Counted from the stretch's first letter, positions 16,004 to 24,625 are shown. The stretch is DNA of 64,000 nucleotides from an uncultured Alphaproteobacteria bacterium (GCA_934277945.1 CAKQWA010000010.1:13142-77141), one strand, 5' to 3'. Notes: a model not told the origin generated them from the letters alone. A program made the numbers and translations.

Positions 16004-17023
16004 ATGGCACACTATGAGAAATATACGCGGGGAGCTGTCAAAGGGCTTCTCCGCCACGATGCAAGAAGCGAAGATGTTGAAAAAGGTGTCGAGCACGCCC
16101 GCTCCAATGAAAACATAGACGCGTCCAGAACGGGCTTGAATTACAATCTCGCACCGAAACGGGAGGTTTCAATGGGCGACTTTATCAAAAGGAGATGCTC
16201 CGAAGCCCGCACGCTGAACCGGAAAGACGTCAACGTAATGTGCAGTTGGGTGGTGACTCTGCCTTCAAATGTCAGGCCGGAAGACGAATACAAGTTCTTT
16301 CGGGCGGCTTATGATTTTTTATCGGACAAATACGGGGAGAAGAACACGGTCGCCGCTTGGGTGCATAAGGACGAAACGACGCCGCATCTTCATTTTTGCT
16401 GGGTTCCGGTCGTTCCCGATGAAAAGCGGGGCGGAGAGCGCGTTTCCGCGCACGATTGCGTGACGCGCAAAGACTTGAAGACATTTCATACGGAATTGTC
16501 GAAGCATATCGAACAGGCTCTCGGATATGAAGCGGAGATTTTGAACGAAGCGACGCGAAACGGAAACAGGAGTGTCGAGGAGCTGAAAAGGGAAACGGCA
16601 GTAAAGAGGCTGAAAGCGTTGAATGACGACTTGGAAGCAAAACGGCGGGCTTGTATCGAATACGGCAAAGTGATCGACGCACGCTTTCGACCGCCGCCGG
16701 ACGCGAAAGAAAACCTGTTCGGAAACAAAGTCACTTTACCGAAACGGGACTATGAAATGCTTTGTCTTCTGGCAAACCGGAAAGGGATTGAAAGTCAGGA
16801 GAAGATCGCGTTGGAAGTCCTTTTGTCCGAAAGCAAGGAACTGGACAGCTACAAAGCCATCTCCGAAGCGCAAAATCAAGCAAAACAAGTCGAAACCGAA
16901 AACGAGGTTTTGAAATCGCAAGTCAACGCCCTGCGCCGCGAACTGCGCCGTATTCTGACCGCCCATCCCGAAATCGAAAAAGAACGCGAAAAAGAAAAAT
17001 CCCTGTCGGGTATGGAACGGTAA
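16004..17023 (+). CDS. MobV family relaxase
   Basis: Nicks one DNA strand at oriT and starts transfer. The 339-residue protein has the Mob_Pre N-terminus (HYEKYTRGAVKGLLRHDAR), a middle block with ARTLNRKDVNVMCSWVVTLP, and the metal-binding motif WVHKDETTPHLHFCWVPV (H-x-D-E-x-T-P-H-x-H) at about residue 119. The C-terminal 110 residues form a coiled coil (EAQNQAKQVETENEVLKSQVNALRRELRRIL) used in dimer contact. The length is at the short end for MobV. ATG at 16004 is preceded by AAGGGGGAA. No type IV channel is encoded, so mobilization depends on another element. Confidence 0.85.
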   Translation: MAHYEKYTRGAVKGLLRHDARSEDVEKGVEHARSNENIDASRTGLNYNLAPKREVSMGDFIKRRCSEARTLNRKDVNVMCSWVVTLPSNVRPEDEYKFFRAAYDFLSDKYGEKNTVAAWVHKDETTPHLHFCWVPVVPDEKRGGERVSAHDCVTRKDLKTFHTELSKHIEQALGYEAEILNEATRNGNRSVEELKRETAVKRLKALNDDLEAKRRACIEYGKVIDARFRPPPDAKENLFGNKVTLPKRDYEMLCLLANRKGIESQEKIALEVLLSESKELDSYKAISEAQNQAKQVETENEVLKSQVNALRRELRRILTAHPEIEKEREKEKSLSGMER

Positions 17024-17074
17024 TTTTGTTGATTTGCATGAGCGATTGCTAGCTTCTTTATTTACTGCAAAGAA

Positions 17075-17104
17075 AAAACCCGCCGCCTGACCGCAACGGG
17101 TTTT
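17075..17104 (+). terminator. Likely terminator after the relaxase gene
   Basis: AAAACCCG (17075-17082) and CGGGTTTT (17097-17104) form an 8-bp stem with a 14-base loop 51 bases after the stop codon. The T-run is short (four), so strength is moderate. Confidence 0.5.
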
Positions 17105-17164
17105 GAACATCGGTGATAAACACCTCTTGCTTAATGTTTTTATTATAAGCTCACAGCTTCCTGT

Positions 17165-17192
17165 TTTACAAGTGTTTTTTATCTGTTATAGT
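17165..17192 (+). promoter_or_regulatory. Putative promoter of the tiny peptide gene
   Basis: TTTACA (17165-17170) and TATAGT (17187-17192) are 16 bases apart, about 42 bases upstream of the TTG start. Predicted by eye from the sigma-70 consensus. Confidence 0.45.
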
Positions 17193-17233
17193 CATACCGC
17201 TGTTTTTTTACAGCTGAACAGGAGGTGAGAATA

Positions 17234-17311
17234 TTGACACCATCTTGCTTAAAAGCGGTTGCCTACTTTTTGTTAAGTATAGCATCTCTGCTTGAACTCT
17301 TAAAGCGGTAA
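17234..17311 (+). CDS. Tiny hydrophobic peptide, possible type I toxin
   Basis: A 25-residue frame from TTG at 17234 to TAA at 17309-17311. The peptide reads MTPSCLKAVAYFLLSIASLL followed by ELLKR: a short membrane-spanning or amphipathic helix with a charged tail. AGGAGGTGA (17220-17228) is a near-perfect ribosome site five bases before the start, a promoter stands upstream, and a strong terminator begins ten bases after the stop. Self-contained units like this are typical of type I toxin-antitoxin pairs or holin-like peptides; I saw no antisense RNA promoter. It is a small unit on its own between the relaxase and ankyrin genes. Role is inferred, not shown. Confidence 0.5.
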   Translation: MTPSCLKAVAYFLLSIASLLELLKR

Positions 17312-17321
17312 TCGCTTTATC

Positions 17322-17358
17322 GTCCGTGATGGTCTGACCGCTGTCACGGACTTTTTTT
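17322..17358 (+). terminator. Strong terminator after the tiny peptide gene
   Basis: GTCCGTGA (17322-17329) pairs perfectly with TCACGGAC (17344-17351) and is followed by seven T residues. Confidence 0.85.
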
Positions 17359-17510
17359 GATAAGTTCATGTTTCGGAGATGGATTTTATCAGCTTGTTCT
17401 TTTGCTTTTAATAAAACCGCAATCATTTCTAGGAATGAAAGAGGTTGTTTGGATGCGTCAGTTTCTGTCGTCTCTGTGTGGTATTCTATAAGAAAAGAAA
17501 GGAACGAAAA

Positions 17511-18323
17511 ATGACACCCGTAAAACTTTTAAAACTTGCTCAAAAGAACAATGTCGTCGCCGTCAGAAAAGCTTTGAAGGACGGCTTTGACATCAACATT
17601 ATGGACGAAGACGACATGACCGTTCCCGTATACTATGTTCGCACGGGGAGGAACGAGGAGATTTTGAACGCGTTTATTGAAGGCGGATTGGATTTGAACG
17701 CTCCCTTCGGCGGACAGGGACGGACGCTTCTGACGGAAGCGATCACCTGTAAGAATACGGAATGTGCGGATTTGTTGATTAAACTCGGGGCGGACGTCAA
17801 CGCGGTGGATTTTTCCGGTCAAAGTGTTTTGATTTTCGCCGTTATGAACAAAGAAGGCTTTGAAACAATAAAGATGTTGATCGATGCGGGTGCAGATGTT
17901 TTAAAAACGGACTGGGAGATTAAAAACGCTTTTATCCGCGCGCTTGAGCTTCAATCGGAAAAGCGGATCGTCGATTTGCTGTCAGTTGCCGGAAAGGACG
18001 AAAAAACGGGCTATACATGCGCGAACGCCGCATTGAATACCGCCGTGATTTATTGTGATGAGGAGGACATTGGGCTTTTATTGGAAAACGGGACGGATAT
18101 TGATGCCAAAGAACTGGAAACGGGCAAAACGGCGTTAATGTACGCGGTTGAAAAGGGCGATGTGAAAACCGCAAAACTTTTGCTTTCTTACGGCGCGGGG
18201 ATTGACGTTGCCGATCAAAACGGAAAAACGGCGGAGGATTACGCCCGCGAACAAGGGCAACATAGGCTTGTTGAAATATTCGGATCGGTCAAACGGCAAA
18301 CGGGAAAGGAGAAAAATGGTTAA
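17511..18323 (+). CDS. Ankyrin-repeat protein
   Basis: A 270-residue soluble protein with about six to seven ankyrin repeats. Recognisable units include NNVVAVRKALKDGFDINI, RTLLTEAITCKNTECADLL followed by IKLGADVN, GFETIKMLIDAGADV, EEDIGLLLENGTDIDA and GKTALMYAVEKGDVKTAKLL followed by LSYGAGIDVADQNGKTAEDYAREQG. Ankyrin proteins bind partner proteins; no target is suggested. ATG at 17511 follows AAAGGAACG, and the upstream in-frame sequence lacks a better start. The lipoprotein gene overlaps its end by eight bases, so the two are co-translated. It has no signal peptide, so it probably acts in the cytoplasm. Confidence 0.85.
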   Translation: MTPVKLLKLAQKNNVVAVRKALKDGFDINIMDEDDMTVPVYYVRTGRNEEILNAFIEGGLDLNAPFGGQGRTLLTEAITCKNTECADLLIKLGADVNAVDFSGQSVLIFAVMNKEGFETIKMLIDAGADVLKTDWEIKNAFIRALELQSEKRIVDLLSVAGKDEKTGYTCANAALNTAVIYCDEEDIGLLLENGTDIDAKELETGKTALMYAVEKGDVKTAKLLLSYGAGIDVADQNGKTAEDYAREQGQHRLVEIFGSVKRQTGKEKNG

Positions 18324-19221
18324 AAGCTTTTCCGCTTTATTTTTGTTGTTTTTGCTTGCCGCCTGTTCACATTTCGACGGTTATGTGGAGCACGACACCC
18401 GTCCGCGCTATGACATTACAAAACTGGTTTACTTTGAAGACGACGGCTTTCCCATTCAATTAAGCGAAGACCTTGACGAACCTTCCGGCAAAAAATGGAA
18501 TTACGATTGGGATCGTTTTCAGCTTGCCCTTGATCGTTCCTATTTTCTTCGGGCTTATACCACTCGTTTGGAAGCTTTTTGCGGAAACAAGGATATGTCA
18601 ATCGTCACCCGAAAAGTGCGGGAAGCTTTGCCCGAAACGGTCGCGGATTCCGTTACCGGCAACGAATTGTGGTGGAAGTTCAGCCGCTCTTATCATCCGT
18701 ATCCTCTGCCTTCGATCTATGTCGTTCATAAACTCGCCCGCTATGCCGAAGAAGACCCAGACGTTGAAAGTGCAGAGAGAATCAAAGACGTCAACCGTTA
18801 TCTGATGTTTAACGGCAATGACGGATATATCGTTTATTACAGACAGGGAAATCCACGATACTGCAACGCATACAGAGAACGTCCCGAAGCTTTTTTATAC
18901 TTTGTCAAAGCGATGTATAAAACATATTTTCCCGAAAACCGCCTGCAAAAAATCAAGGAAATCCGCAAAAACGACTATGTCGACGTATCCGGAAAAAAGA
19001 ACACGCGGGAATATTATGTCAAAAACAATTTACCTGTGAACAACCGTCAACTCTCTGTTTTTGAAAGAGCTTGGGCTCGAACGACGGTTCGGACAGGTGT
19101 TTCTTTGGAACGGAGCGACGGTTTGGGGCAGGCATTGTTTGATTATGCCGATTTGCTCTTTTGTCAGATGAAATGTTCCGCCGTCGGAGATTGGTTGGAC
19201 TCATGGCTGACGGAATATTAA
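18316..19221 (+). CDS. Lipoprotein of unknown function
   Basis: A 301-residue protein whose N-terminus, MVKSFSALFLLFLLAACSH, is a lipoprotein signal with lipobox LLAAC and the acylated Cys at residue 17. The mature part has no recognised fold: aromatic and charged stretches such as YDWDRFQLALDRSYFLRAYTT and NDGYIVYYRQGNPRYCNAYR, and three further cysteines. It overlaps the ankyrin gene by eight bases and follows its ribosome site GGAAAGGAG, so it is coupled to it. A cytoplasmic ankyrin partner and an envelope lipoprotein in one unit might serve in exclusion or immunity, but that is a guess. Function unknown. Confidence 0.6.
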   Translation: MVKSFSALFLLFLLAACSHFDGYVEHDTRPRYDITKLVYFEDDGFPIQLSEDLDEPSGKKWNYDWDRFQLALDRSYFLRAYTTRLEAFCGNKDMSIVTRKVREALPETVADSVTGNELWWKFSRSYHPYPLPSIYVVHKLARYAEEDPDVESAERIKDVNRYLMFNGNDGYIVYYRQGNPRYCNAYRERPEAFLYFVKAMYKTYFPENRLQKIKEIRKNDYVDVSGKKNTREYYVKNNLPVNNRQLSVFERAWARTTVRTGVSLERSDGLGQALFDYADLLFCQMKCSAVGDWLDSWLTEY

Positions 19222-19223
19222 AA

Positions 19224-20065
19224 TCATTCCGAAAAGAAACCTGTCATTTTTTCAAAATGCAAGTTGACCGTTCCGCAATCGCCGGACGGATTTTTCGCGA
19301 TGATGATGTCGCAGTTTTTTTCCGTGCTTAAAAACCTTTTTGCCCATTCGTTAATTCTGTCATAAAAGGCTTCGTCCGTTTCGTTTGCGCGCTGTTCGGG
19401 ATAATCGAAATTCAGATAATAATTTTCCCGATATAAAAACAGAACTTTGTCAGCGGCGGACAAGTCTTTGTAATCCCGAATATCGTTCAGGCGCGGGTGT
19501 TTGTCTTTGCGGTTTTCGGGCGCGCGCGTCAGTTGGGACAGGACAATGACGGGAACGTCAAATTCCTTTGCGATCTCTTTCAGTCGTTGCAATATCAAAG
19601 AACGCTTTTCGTCTTTGATCAGCTGCAAACAGTCGATGATAACCAATCCCAACTCTTTTGCCGGATCGTCTTTCATCTTTCGGCACCGGTCGCGCAGGTC
19701 GGCGGGCGATAAAGCCGGCGTATCGTCGATATAAAGCGGCATCTTTTCCAAATTTTCGGAAGCTTTGGCAATTAGCTGAAACTCGTCCGCGGAAAGTTCC
19801 CCTTTTATGATTTTCATGGAGGGGATCCGCGTCATTGCCGACAGAAAACGTTCCGTCAGCCGCGACGAGGCGCTTCCATGGAAAAGAAAGCGACGCTCGA
19901 GTGTCCTTTTTTCCTGAATTCGTTCGCCGCGTTCAAAGCTAAATTCAGCGCAAACGACGTTTTTCCCATTCCGGGGCGTCCGCCAATCAAAATCAGCTCC
20001 CCGCCGTTCAATCCGTTTGTCACGGCGTCAAGCACTTTAAATCCCGTTGAAAGATGTGTTGTCAT
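19224..20065 (-). pseudogene. DnaB-type replicative helicase domain, interrupted by a frameshift
   Basis: Two adjoining minus-strand frames read as one DnaB C-terminal (RecA-like) domain. The first (19856-20065) has STGFKVLDAVTNGLNGGELILIGGRPGMGKTSFALNLA with Walker A GRPGMGKTS, then FFSMEA. The frame shifts at about 19860; the second frame then continues SSRLTERFLSAMTRIPSMKI and gives LVIIDCLQLIKDEKRS (Walker B), VPVIVLSQLTRAPENR and NDIRDYKDLSAADKVLF. The order and spacing are exactly those of DnaB, so one base has been lost or two added near 19860. The N-terminal domain of full DnaB is absent. It may be a real mutation or an assembly error; no programmed slippery site is visible. Confidence 0.75.
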
Positions 20066-20138
20066 AAAGAATTCCTCCGTTGGTTAAAACTGTTTCATTT
20101 TAACAGGGCGGTATGTCAATTTATGACGGATGCAAACA

Positions 20139-21110
20139 TCAATAGGCGTTATCGACCATTTCGCGCCAGTTTTCGGGCTTGACGACCGTAACGTGCTTTC
20201 CCCAGGTGTAGAGGTGCCAATCCATTTCCAGCCGCCCGCCGGCGCGGAATTTCACGGTCAGAGTGCCGTCCTTGTTCCGTTTTGTTTTTTGTTTCGGGTG
20301 GAAGACGTATTGTGCCGCTTCATCCGCAACTTCGGCATCGAAAAGCCATTCAACGTCAAACGGTTCTTCATGGAACGATCCGAACGATTCTTCCGCGTAT
20401 TCCTGCAAATTGAAATCGGGATCGAAAACAAACGTTTCGGGCAGGATTTCCACGGATTTGATATTGTTCAAAATAAAGTTCCTCGGCTTGCCGTCATCAT
20501 ATTTTCCCGTGTGCCGGGCAATCAGGTAATGCTTTCTTTCCCCGTACAAAAAGCCGTAGGGTTCGATTGTGCTGCGGCAGGTTTTTCCGGTTGAGCGGAC
20601 GATATATTTGATGCGGATTCTGTGACAGCTGAGAATGGCGTCGCGGATTTCAGACACAAGAGCGGAATCGATTTTCAGTTTCGGCCCCGGATGACAGACG
20701 AAGCCTTCCGCCATCATCAACGCTTCGGCGTCTATGTCAAGGCGTCTTAACACTTTGGTGTCGACGTTGGCTTTGATTTTATCTGTCAGGCGTTCCAGCG
20801 TTTCGGTCTTGTCCACCATGTTGTTCTTTTTCAAAAGCGTTTTCAGCGTTTCCAGCAAAGCGACTTCCTCCGCCGAAAATTGGATGAAATCGCGCAAAGT
20901 TCCCTGCGGAATGTACCAGCGCTTGAAACCGTCGATATCCATTGTTTCCTGCGTCTGCGGGAATTGGAGCCTGATCATATCGCGCATTCGCTCCGCCGTG
21001 CGGCGCGACACACCGAATTTATTAACGATATCGTTTAACGAAACGCCTTCGCGGTTCGCCTGCATCATCGTCGCCAGTTCCAAAAGCTGTTCCGTTTTTT
21101 CATACGCCAT
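20139..21110 (-). CDS. WYL-domain transcriptional regulator
   Basis: A 323-residue regulator. The N-terminal winged helix-turn-helix is EKTEQLLELATMMQANREGVSLNDIVNKFGVSRRTAERMRDMI. The WYL domain covers the middle, with RIKYIVRSTGK, TIEPYGFLYGERKHYLIARH and PRNFILNNIKSVEIL, and the C-terminal extension (LTVKFRAGGRLEMDWHLYTWG) is usual for the family. WYL domains sense nucleic acid or nucleotide ligands and often control defence or DNA-damage genes. ATG at 21110 is chosen over a GTG nine bases upstream, because GGAG stands about ten bases before it. It is divergent from the nuclease-like gene across 125 bases, which is where it may bind. Confidence 0.88.
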   Translation of the reverse strand: MAYEKTEQLLELATMMQANREGVSLNDIVNKFGVSRRTAERMRDMIRLQFPQTQETMDIDGFKRWYIPQGTLRDFIQFSAEEVALLETLKTLLKKNNMVDKTETLERLTDKIKANVDTKVLRRLDIDAEALMMAEGFVCHPGPKLKIDSALVSEIRDAILSCHRIRIKYIVRSTGKTCRSTIEPYGFLYGERKHYLIARHTGKYDDGKPRNFILNNIKSVEILPETFVFDPDFNLQEYAEESFGSFHEEPFDVEWLFDAEVADEAAQYVFHPKQKTKRNKDGTLTVKFRAGGRLEMDWHLYTWGKHVTVVKPENWREMVDNAY

Positions 21111-21235
21111 GTCACACACTCCGTTTAATTCATTTTATCACAAGGATATGACAAAAACTGACGGACGCAAAGCCCTTTTTTCTTTTCCGTTTTTCTGGTA
21201 GAGTGGAGAGAAATTAAACTTTAGGAGAGTGGAAT

Positions 21236-22213
21236 ATGATGGGAAAAGAAGGGACTTTGGGCAGAAAATTATTTACTAATCTTAAAAAAGTCGAACAAGA
21301 AAAACGGGGAAATTTTACTTTAACATTAACTGAAAAGGCACTAACCGAAAACATGCAAACAGAAGATGCGTGTTTTGAAGCGTGCGCTGTTATTTTAAAA
21401 GCTCTCGGATGGGAAGAAATTAAGTTAAATTTAGATGATGATGCAAAAAAACTTTTACCCGATTTAATGGAAAAAATTGTAAATAGGAAAGAAAATGCTT
21501 TATTTGAAAGCAACAAATGGCACAGCTTGCGTTTTCTATACAGGGCCTTGCGCTTTTCCAAACAATACGAAAGCTGGTTTAGTTTAGGCGATAACATTAA
21601 AGGCGCCGTTAACAGTTTTGAATTTTTTTTAACGGACAATAAAGACAAACTGCTCAACAACTGCCCGTCGAATTCGCCGGCGAAAAAATCGCCGAGCCGT
21701 ATCGAAAGCATCGTTGAAGAAATGCTGGCGAACGAAAAGCGGAATGACGTTTTTTATAAAGCGATCGGGCAATCCGACCGAGAAGCCGAAGTCTTCCGAC
21801 AGCTTCCCGTCGGTCTTTTCGAGGGGAGCAAAGCAAAAGGCAGGGAGATCTTTCCGAGTAACAAAGCCGCTGTCGACCTGTGGACGATAGACGGCGACAC
21901 CGTGCGGATCGTCGAACTGAAAGCCGCGAACCCGATGGTCGGCGTTATAACGGAAGCCTTCTTTTACGCGAACTTCGTCAGAGACCTGCTGGACGAGATT
22001 TTCGCTTTCAACGCTGAAAACGGGGACGAAAGCCGCGGATATAACGAACTGAGAAATTTAAAAAAGGAAACAACCGTTCAGGGTGTCATGCTCGCGGACA
22101 GCTTCGACCCTTTGATCACGGACGATGTTATCAGTGTTTTAAAAGAAAACGGGCGGGAATACCTTGACTATATCAAGGCTTCCTACGCCTTCGATATTAA
22201 AATCCCATCTTGA
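21236..22213 (+). CDS. PD-(D/E)XK nuclease-like protein
   Basis: A 325-residue protein with two parts. The first ~150 residues are charged and helical without a known fold. The second part carries an apparent PD-(D/E)XK core: Asp214 in AVDLWTIDGD, then Glu227-Leu-Lys229 in RIVELKAANP, with a following helix (ITEAFFYANFVRDLLDEIF) as in restriction-endonuclease folds. That spacing (D-x12-E-x-K) is normal for the superfamily. Activity and substrate are not known. ATG at 21236 follows AGGAGAG. The first part is markedly AT-rich compared with the rest. It is convergent with the AAA+ gene and their ends overlap by 17 bases. I do not recognise a named family. Confidence 0.65.
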   Translation: MMGKEGTLGRKLFTNLKKVEQEKRGNFTLTLTEKALTENMQTEDACFEACAVILKALGWEEIKLNLDDDAKKLLPDLMEKIVNRKENALFESNKWHSLRFLYRALRFSKQYESWFSLGDNIKGAVNSFEFFLTDNKDKLLNNCPSNSPAKKSPSRIESIVEEMLANEKRNDVFYKAIGQSDREAEVFRQLPVGLFEGSKAKGREIFPSNKAAVDLWTIDGDTVRIVELKAANPMVGVITEAFFYANFVRDLLDEIFAFNAENGDESRGYNELRNLKKETTVQGVMLADSFDPLITDDVISVLKENGREYLDYIKASYAFDIKIPS

Positions 22214-24215
22214 ATTTCGGCGGGGCTTTGACCGTCTGTTCGCTCATCAGCATTTTCAGCAGTTCCTTTTTGTCGTTCAGGACGCCTAAAATGCTCGCTT
22301 TCTTATACACCAGATCAAAATCCGCGGGCGTCAGATTTTCCGCGTCCGGCAAAAAAACGTCCTTGAACCCGAAAAACGTTTCAAACGCTTTCGCGCGCTG
22401 TTCCGCCGTCATAAAGTCGTATTTGACCTTGAACGTGAAGCGGCGCAGAGACGCCTGATCCAGCCGGTCGAGCAGGTTCGTCGTGCAGACGAACGGATGT
22501 TCCGCGCTTTCCATCTGCGTCAGCATTTCGTTGACCTGTGTCGTTTCCCACGACCGCACTGCGTTCCGTCTGTCCTGCAGGAAGCTGTCCGCTTCGTCAA
22601 AAATCAGGACGGCGTCTTTTGCGGCGGCTTCGGCGAACGCTTCGCGAATGTTCTTTTCCGTTCCGCCCACATACATGCTCAACAGATCCGAGCATTTTTT
22701 CTTGATCACCGGACGGCCGATTTGTTCCGCCAGCCAGACCGCGTAAGCGGACTTTCCCGTCCCCGGCGCGCCGTACAGGCACAGGGAAAACGTTTTCAGG
22801 TTCAGGTCCTTGATCCGTCCGGCGAGCTTTTCCAGATCGGTGTCCGTGTTCAACAAAGCGGGATTGAACGGAACGACCGGTTTTGACACGGATTTTTTCT
22901 TTTTTTTGCCCGTGCAGAGTTCGCGCATATTGTCCAGCGAGGATTTGACCGTTTCGATGCCTCCGCCGATCAGGCGTTCGTTCCTGACCGCATTCGCCAT
23001 AAAAGCCGGCGGAACGGCATATTCGGCGCACAATTCTCTGGCGACTTTTTCGTTTGCTGGCAGTTTGTTTTTGCGCAAAGCCTTCTGCCAGATGCGGACG
23101 GAATGCTTTTCGTCGGGCAATTCAAAGTGAATCGAATAGGAAAAACGGCGCAGAAAAGCGGAATCCATATCGAAAGTCCGGTTTGTCGTCCAGATGACCG
23201 GCGTTTCGTTTCTTTCCAGCACATCGTTCAGCCCGCTTTTCGTCATATCCCATCTGCCGATGCCGTAAAAGACGTCTTCCGCTTCGTCCAGCAACAGACA
23301 GACGCCGTTTTGACGGGCGGCGAGATTTTGTGCGAACATCAACGCCGGCGTGCGGTAGGACGCATCGTCCCTGTCTCCGTTTTCGGCGACGGAATACAGG
23401 GCGACGCCCGCCTGTCGCGCCAGAGTGCGGGCAAATTCGGTCTTTCCCGTTCCCGGAATACCGTAAAAGATGATGTTGATGCCTTTTTCCTTGCGTTCGA
23501 CGGCGGCTTTCAACAAAGAGCAAAGCTCGTCGCGCTTTTCGATATAGTCGAAATCCTCCCACTTCAGCGAAGCGGTTTGCCGGCGTCCCAGAAAGATTTT
23601 CTGGAACTGGTCGAACGTTTTCGGATGCCGGTTCAAAAGCTTTTTGGTGAAACCGCTTAAACACGAATAGCTTTCGTCATCGTCGTCCGTCAGGCCGAGG
23701 TCGTTCATCCTGTGCTGAGCCTGTTGCAACAGGTTCAACGAAAACTTTTCCGACAAAAAACGGCAGCAGTTCCTGTCCTTTACAAATCGGTGCGTGTTGG
23801 AAACATTGTCGATGAAATTTTCGATGTCGCGGTACATATAGTAACGCACGACAAGCCCCAGATATTCCGTTTCACATGGCGTCAGGTTTGTCGCTTTGGC
23901 GATAAAGTTAAGCGTTCTTTCGCAGTCGGACGGCGTCAGTTTCCTTTTTAAATATTTTCCGCGCAAATGACTGACGGCGTTTTTAAAAAACATCTGAATC
24001 TGTTTAATACGTTCGGCTTCGGAAATTTCTTCCTCGTTACGTTGGCGGCGATGCCTGTTTCCGCCGATTTCGACAAATTTCAACCCTAAGATTTCGCAGC
24101 CCTGATCTTCGAACCATTCATACAAGTCTTCAATTTCTTTCTTGCGATTTGCCGAAGAAATCGCGTTGCATACATATTCCGCCAGTTTCGATTTTTCAAA
24201 ATCAATATCGCTCAT
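22197..24215 (-). CDS. Tandem AAA+ ATPase
   Basis: A 672-residue protein with a ~230-residue helical N-terminal part and two AAA+ modules. Module 1 (about 245-430): Walker A GIPGTGKTEFARTLA, Walker B VCLLLDEAED, and sensor/Arg-finger region IWTTNRTFDMDSAFLRRFSY. Module 2 (about 475-620): Walker A GAPGTGKSAYAVW, pore-type loop MYVGGTEKNIREAF, Walker B AVLIFDEADSFLQDR and TTNLLDRLDQASLRRFTFKV. A Lys run (TGKKKKKS) separates them. It resembles SpoVK/CDC48-like (COG0464) proteins. ATG at 24215 follows AAAGGAT; longer forms from GTG 24254 or ATG 24245 are possible. It follows the 113-residue gene on the same strand by 68 bases. Possible unfoldase or remodeller, unverified. Confidence 0.85.
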   Translation of the reverse strand: MSDIDFEKSKLAEYVCNAISSANRKKEIEDLYEWFEDQGCEILGLKFVEIGGNRHRRQRNEEEISEAERIKQIQMFFKNAVSHLRGKYLKRKLTPSDCERTLNFIAKATNLTPCETEYLGLVVRYYMYRDIENFIDNVSNTHRFVKDRNCCRFLSEKFSLNLLQQAQHRMNDLGLTDDDDESYSCLSGFTKKLLNRHPKTFDQFQKIFLGRRQTASLKWEDFDYIEKRDELCSLLKAAVERKEKGINIIFYGIPGTGKTEFARTLARQAGVALYSVAENGDRDDASYRTPALMFAQNLAARQNGVCLLLDEAEDVFYGIGRWDMTKSGLNDVLERNETPVIWTTNRTFDMDSAFLRRFSYSIHFELPDEKHSVRIWQKALRKNKLPANEKVARELCAEYAVPPAFMANAVRNERLIGGGIETVKSSLDNMRELCTGKKKKKSVSKPVVPFNPALLNTDTDLEKLAGRIKDLNLKTFSLCLYGAPGTGKSAYAVWLAEQIGRPVIKKKCSDLLSMYVGGTEKNIREAFAEAAAKDAVLIFDEADSFLQDRRNAVRSWETTQVNEMLTQMESAEHPFVCTTNLLDRLDQASLRRFTFKVKYDFMTAEQRAKAFETFFGFKDVFLPDAENLTPADFDLVYKKASILGVLNDKKELLKMLMSEQTVKAPPKFKMGF

Positions 24216-24283
24216 TTTCGTATCCTTTCGCATTTTCTCTTCCATAAGTAACACGCGGATACGTCATTTCCTGTCATACGGAA

Positions 24284-24625
24284 TTATTTTGTCCTGTAAT
24301 GCGGATCGCGGCAAAGGCGGACGGTGAATTCGTCGGGTAAAATGCCTGTTTTTTCCAATACGGTTTGAACGGCAACCGGATCGGACAGGATTTTTTCGTC
24401 GGCGTAAAAGAAGTATGTCGCCTTGTTGTCGTCCCAGATCAGGCGACCGCGCGGAAACTCGTCGTATTCGCCTGACGCCAGATCGGGATATTGCCGTCTG
24501 ACGCTTTCCCATATCTGAACATGACTGCCCGAATAATCCGCGATGTTCAATGGCGGCTCTATGGCGGAGTCTTCGTCAAACACAATAACGCGCGCGGGCG
24601 TTTTCCAGAAAATAGCTGTCTTCAT
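24284..24625 (-). CDS. Conserved small protein of unknown function in the AAA+ operon
   Basis: A 113-residue protein with ATG at 24625 and ribosome site AAAGGACG. No family was recognised. It is soluble, acidic to neutral, with notable aromatic stretches: NIADYSGSHVQIWESVRRQYPDLASG, RGRLIWDDNKATYFFYADEK and GILPDEFTVRLCRDPHYR. It sits 68 bases upstream of the AAA+ gene on the same strand, so the two are likely one transcript, and it is divergent from the DnaQ-like gene over a 103-base region with a 14-base palindrome. Its size and position would suit an adaptor or regulator of the ATPase; that is a guess. Confidence 0.6.
   Translation of the reverse strand: MKTAIFWKTPARVIVFDEDSAIEPPLNIADYSGSHVQIWESVRRQYPDLASGEYDEFPRGRLIWDDNKATYFFYADEKILSDPVAVQTVLEKTGILPDEFTVRLCRDPHYRTK

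Noticed and set aside
17208..17426. A 72-codon minus-strand frame across the tiny peptide region
   Set aside because: It has no ribosome site and crosses a strong terminator hairpin; the plus-strand tiny peptide explains the region better.
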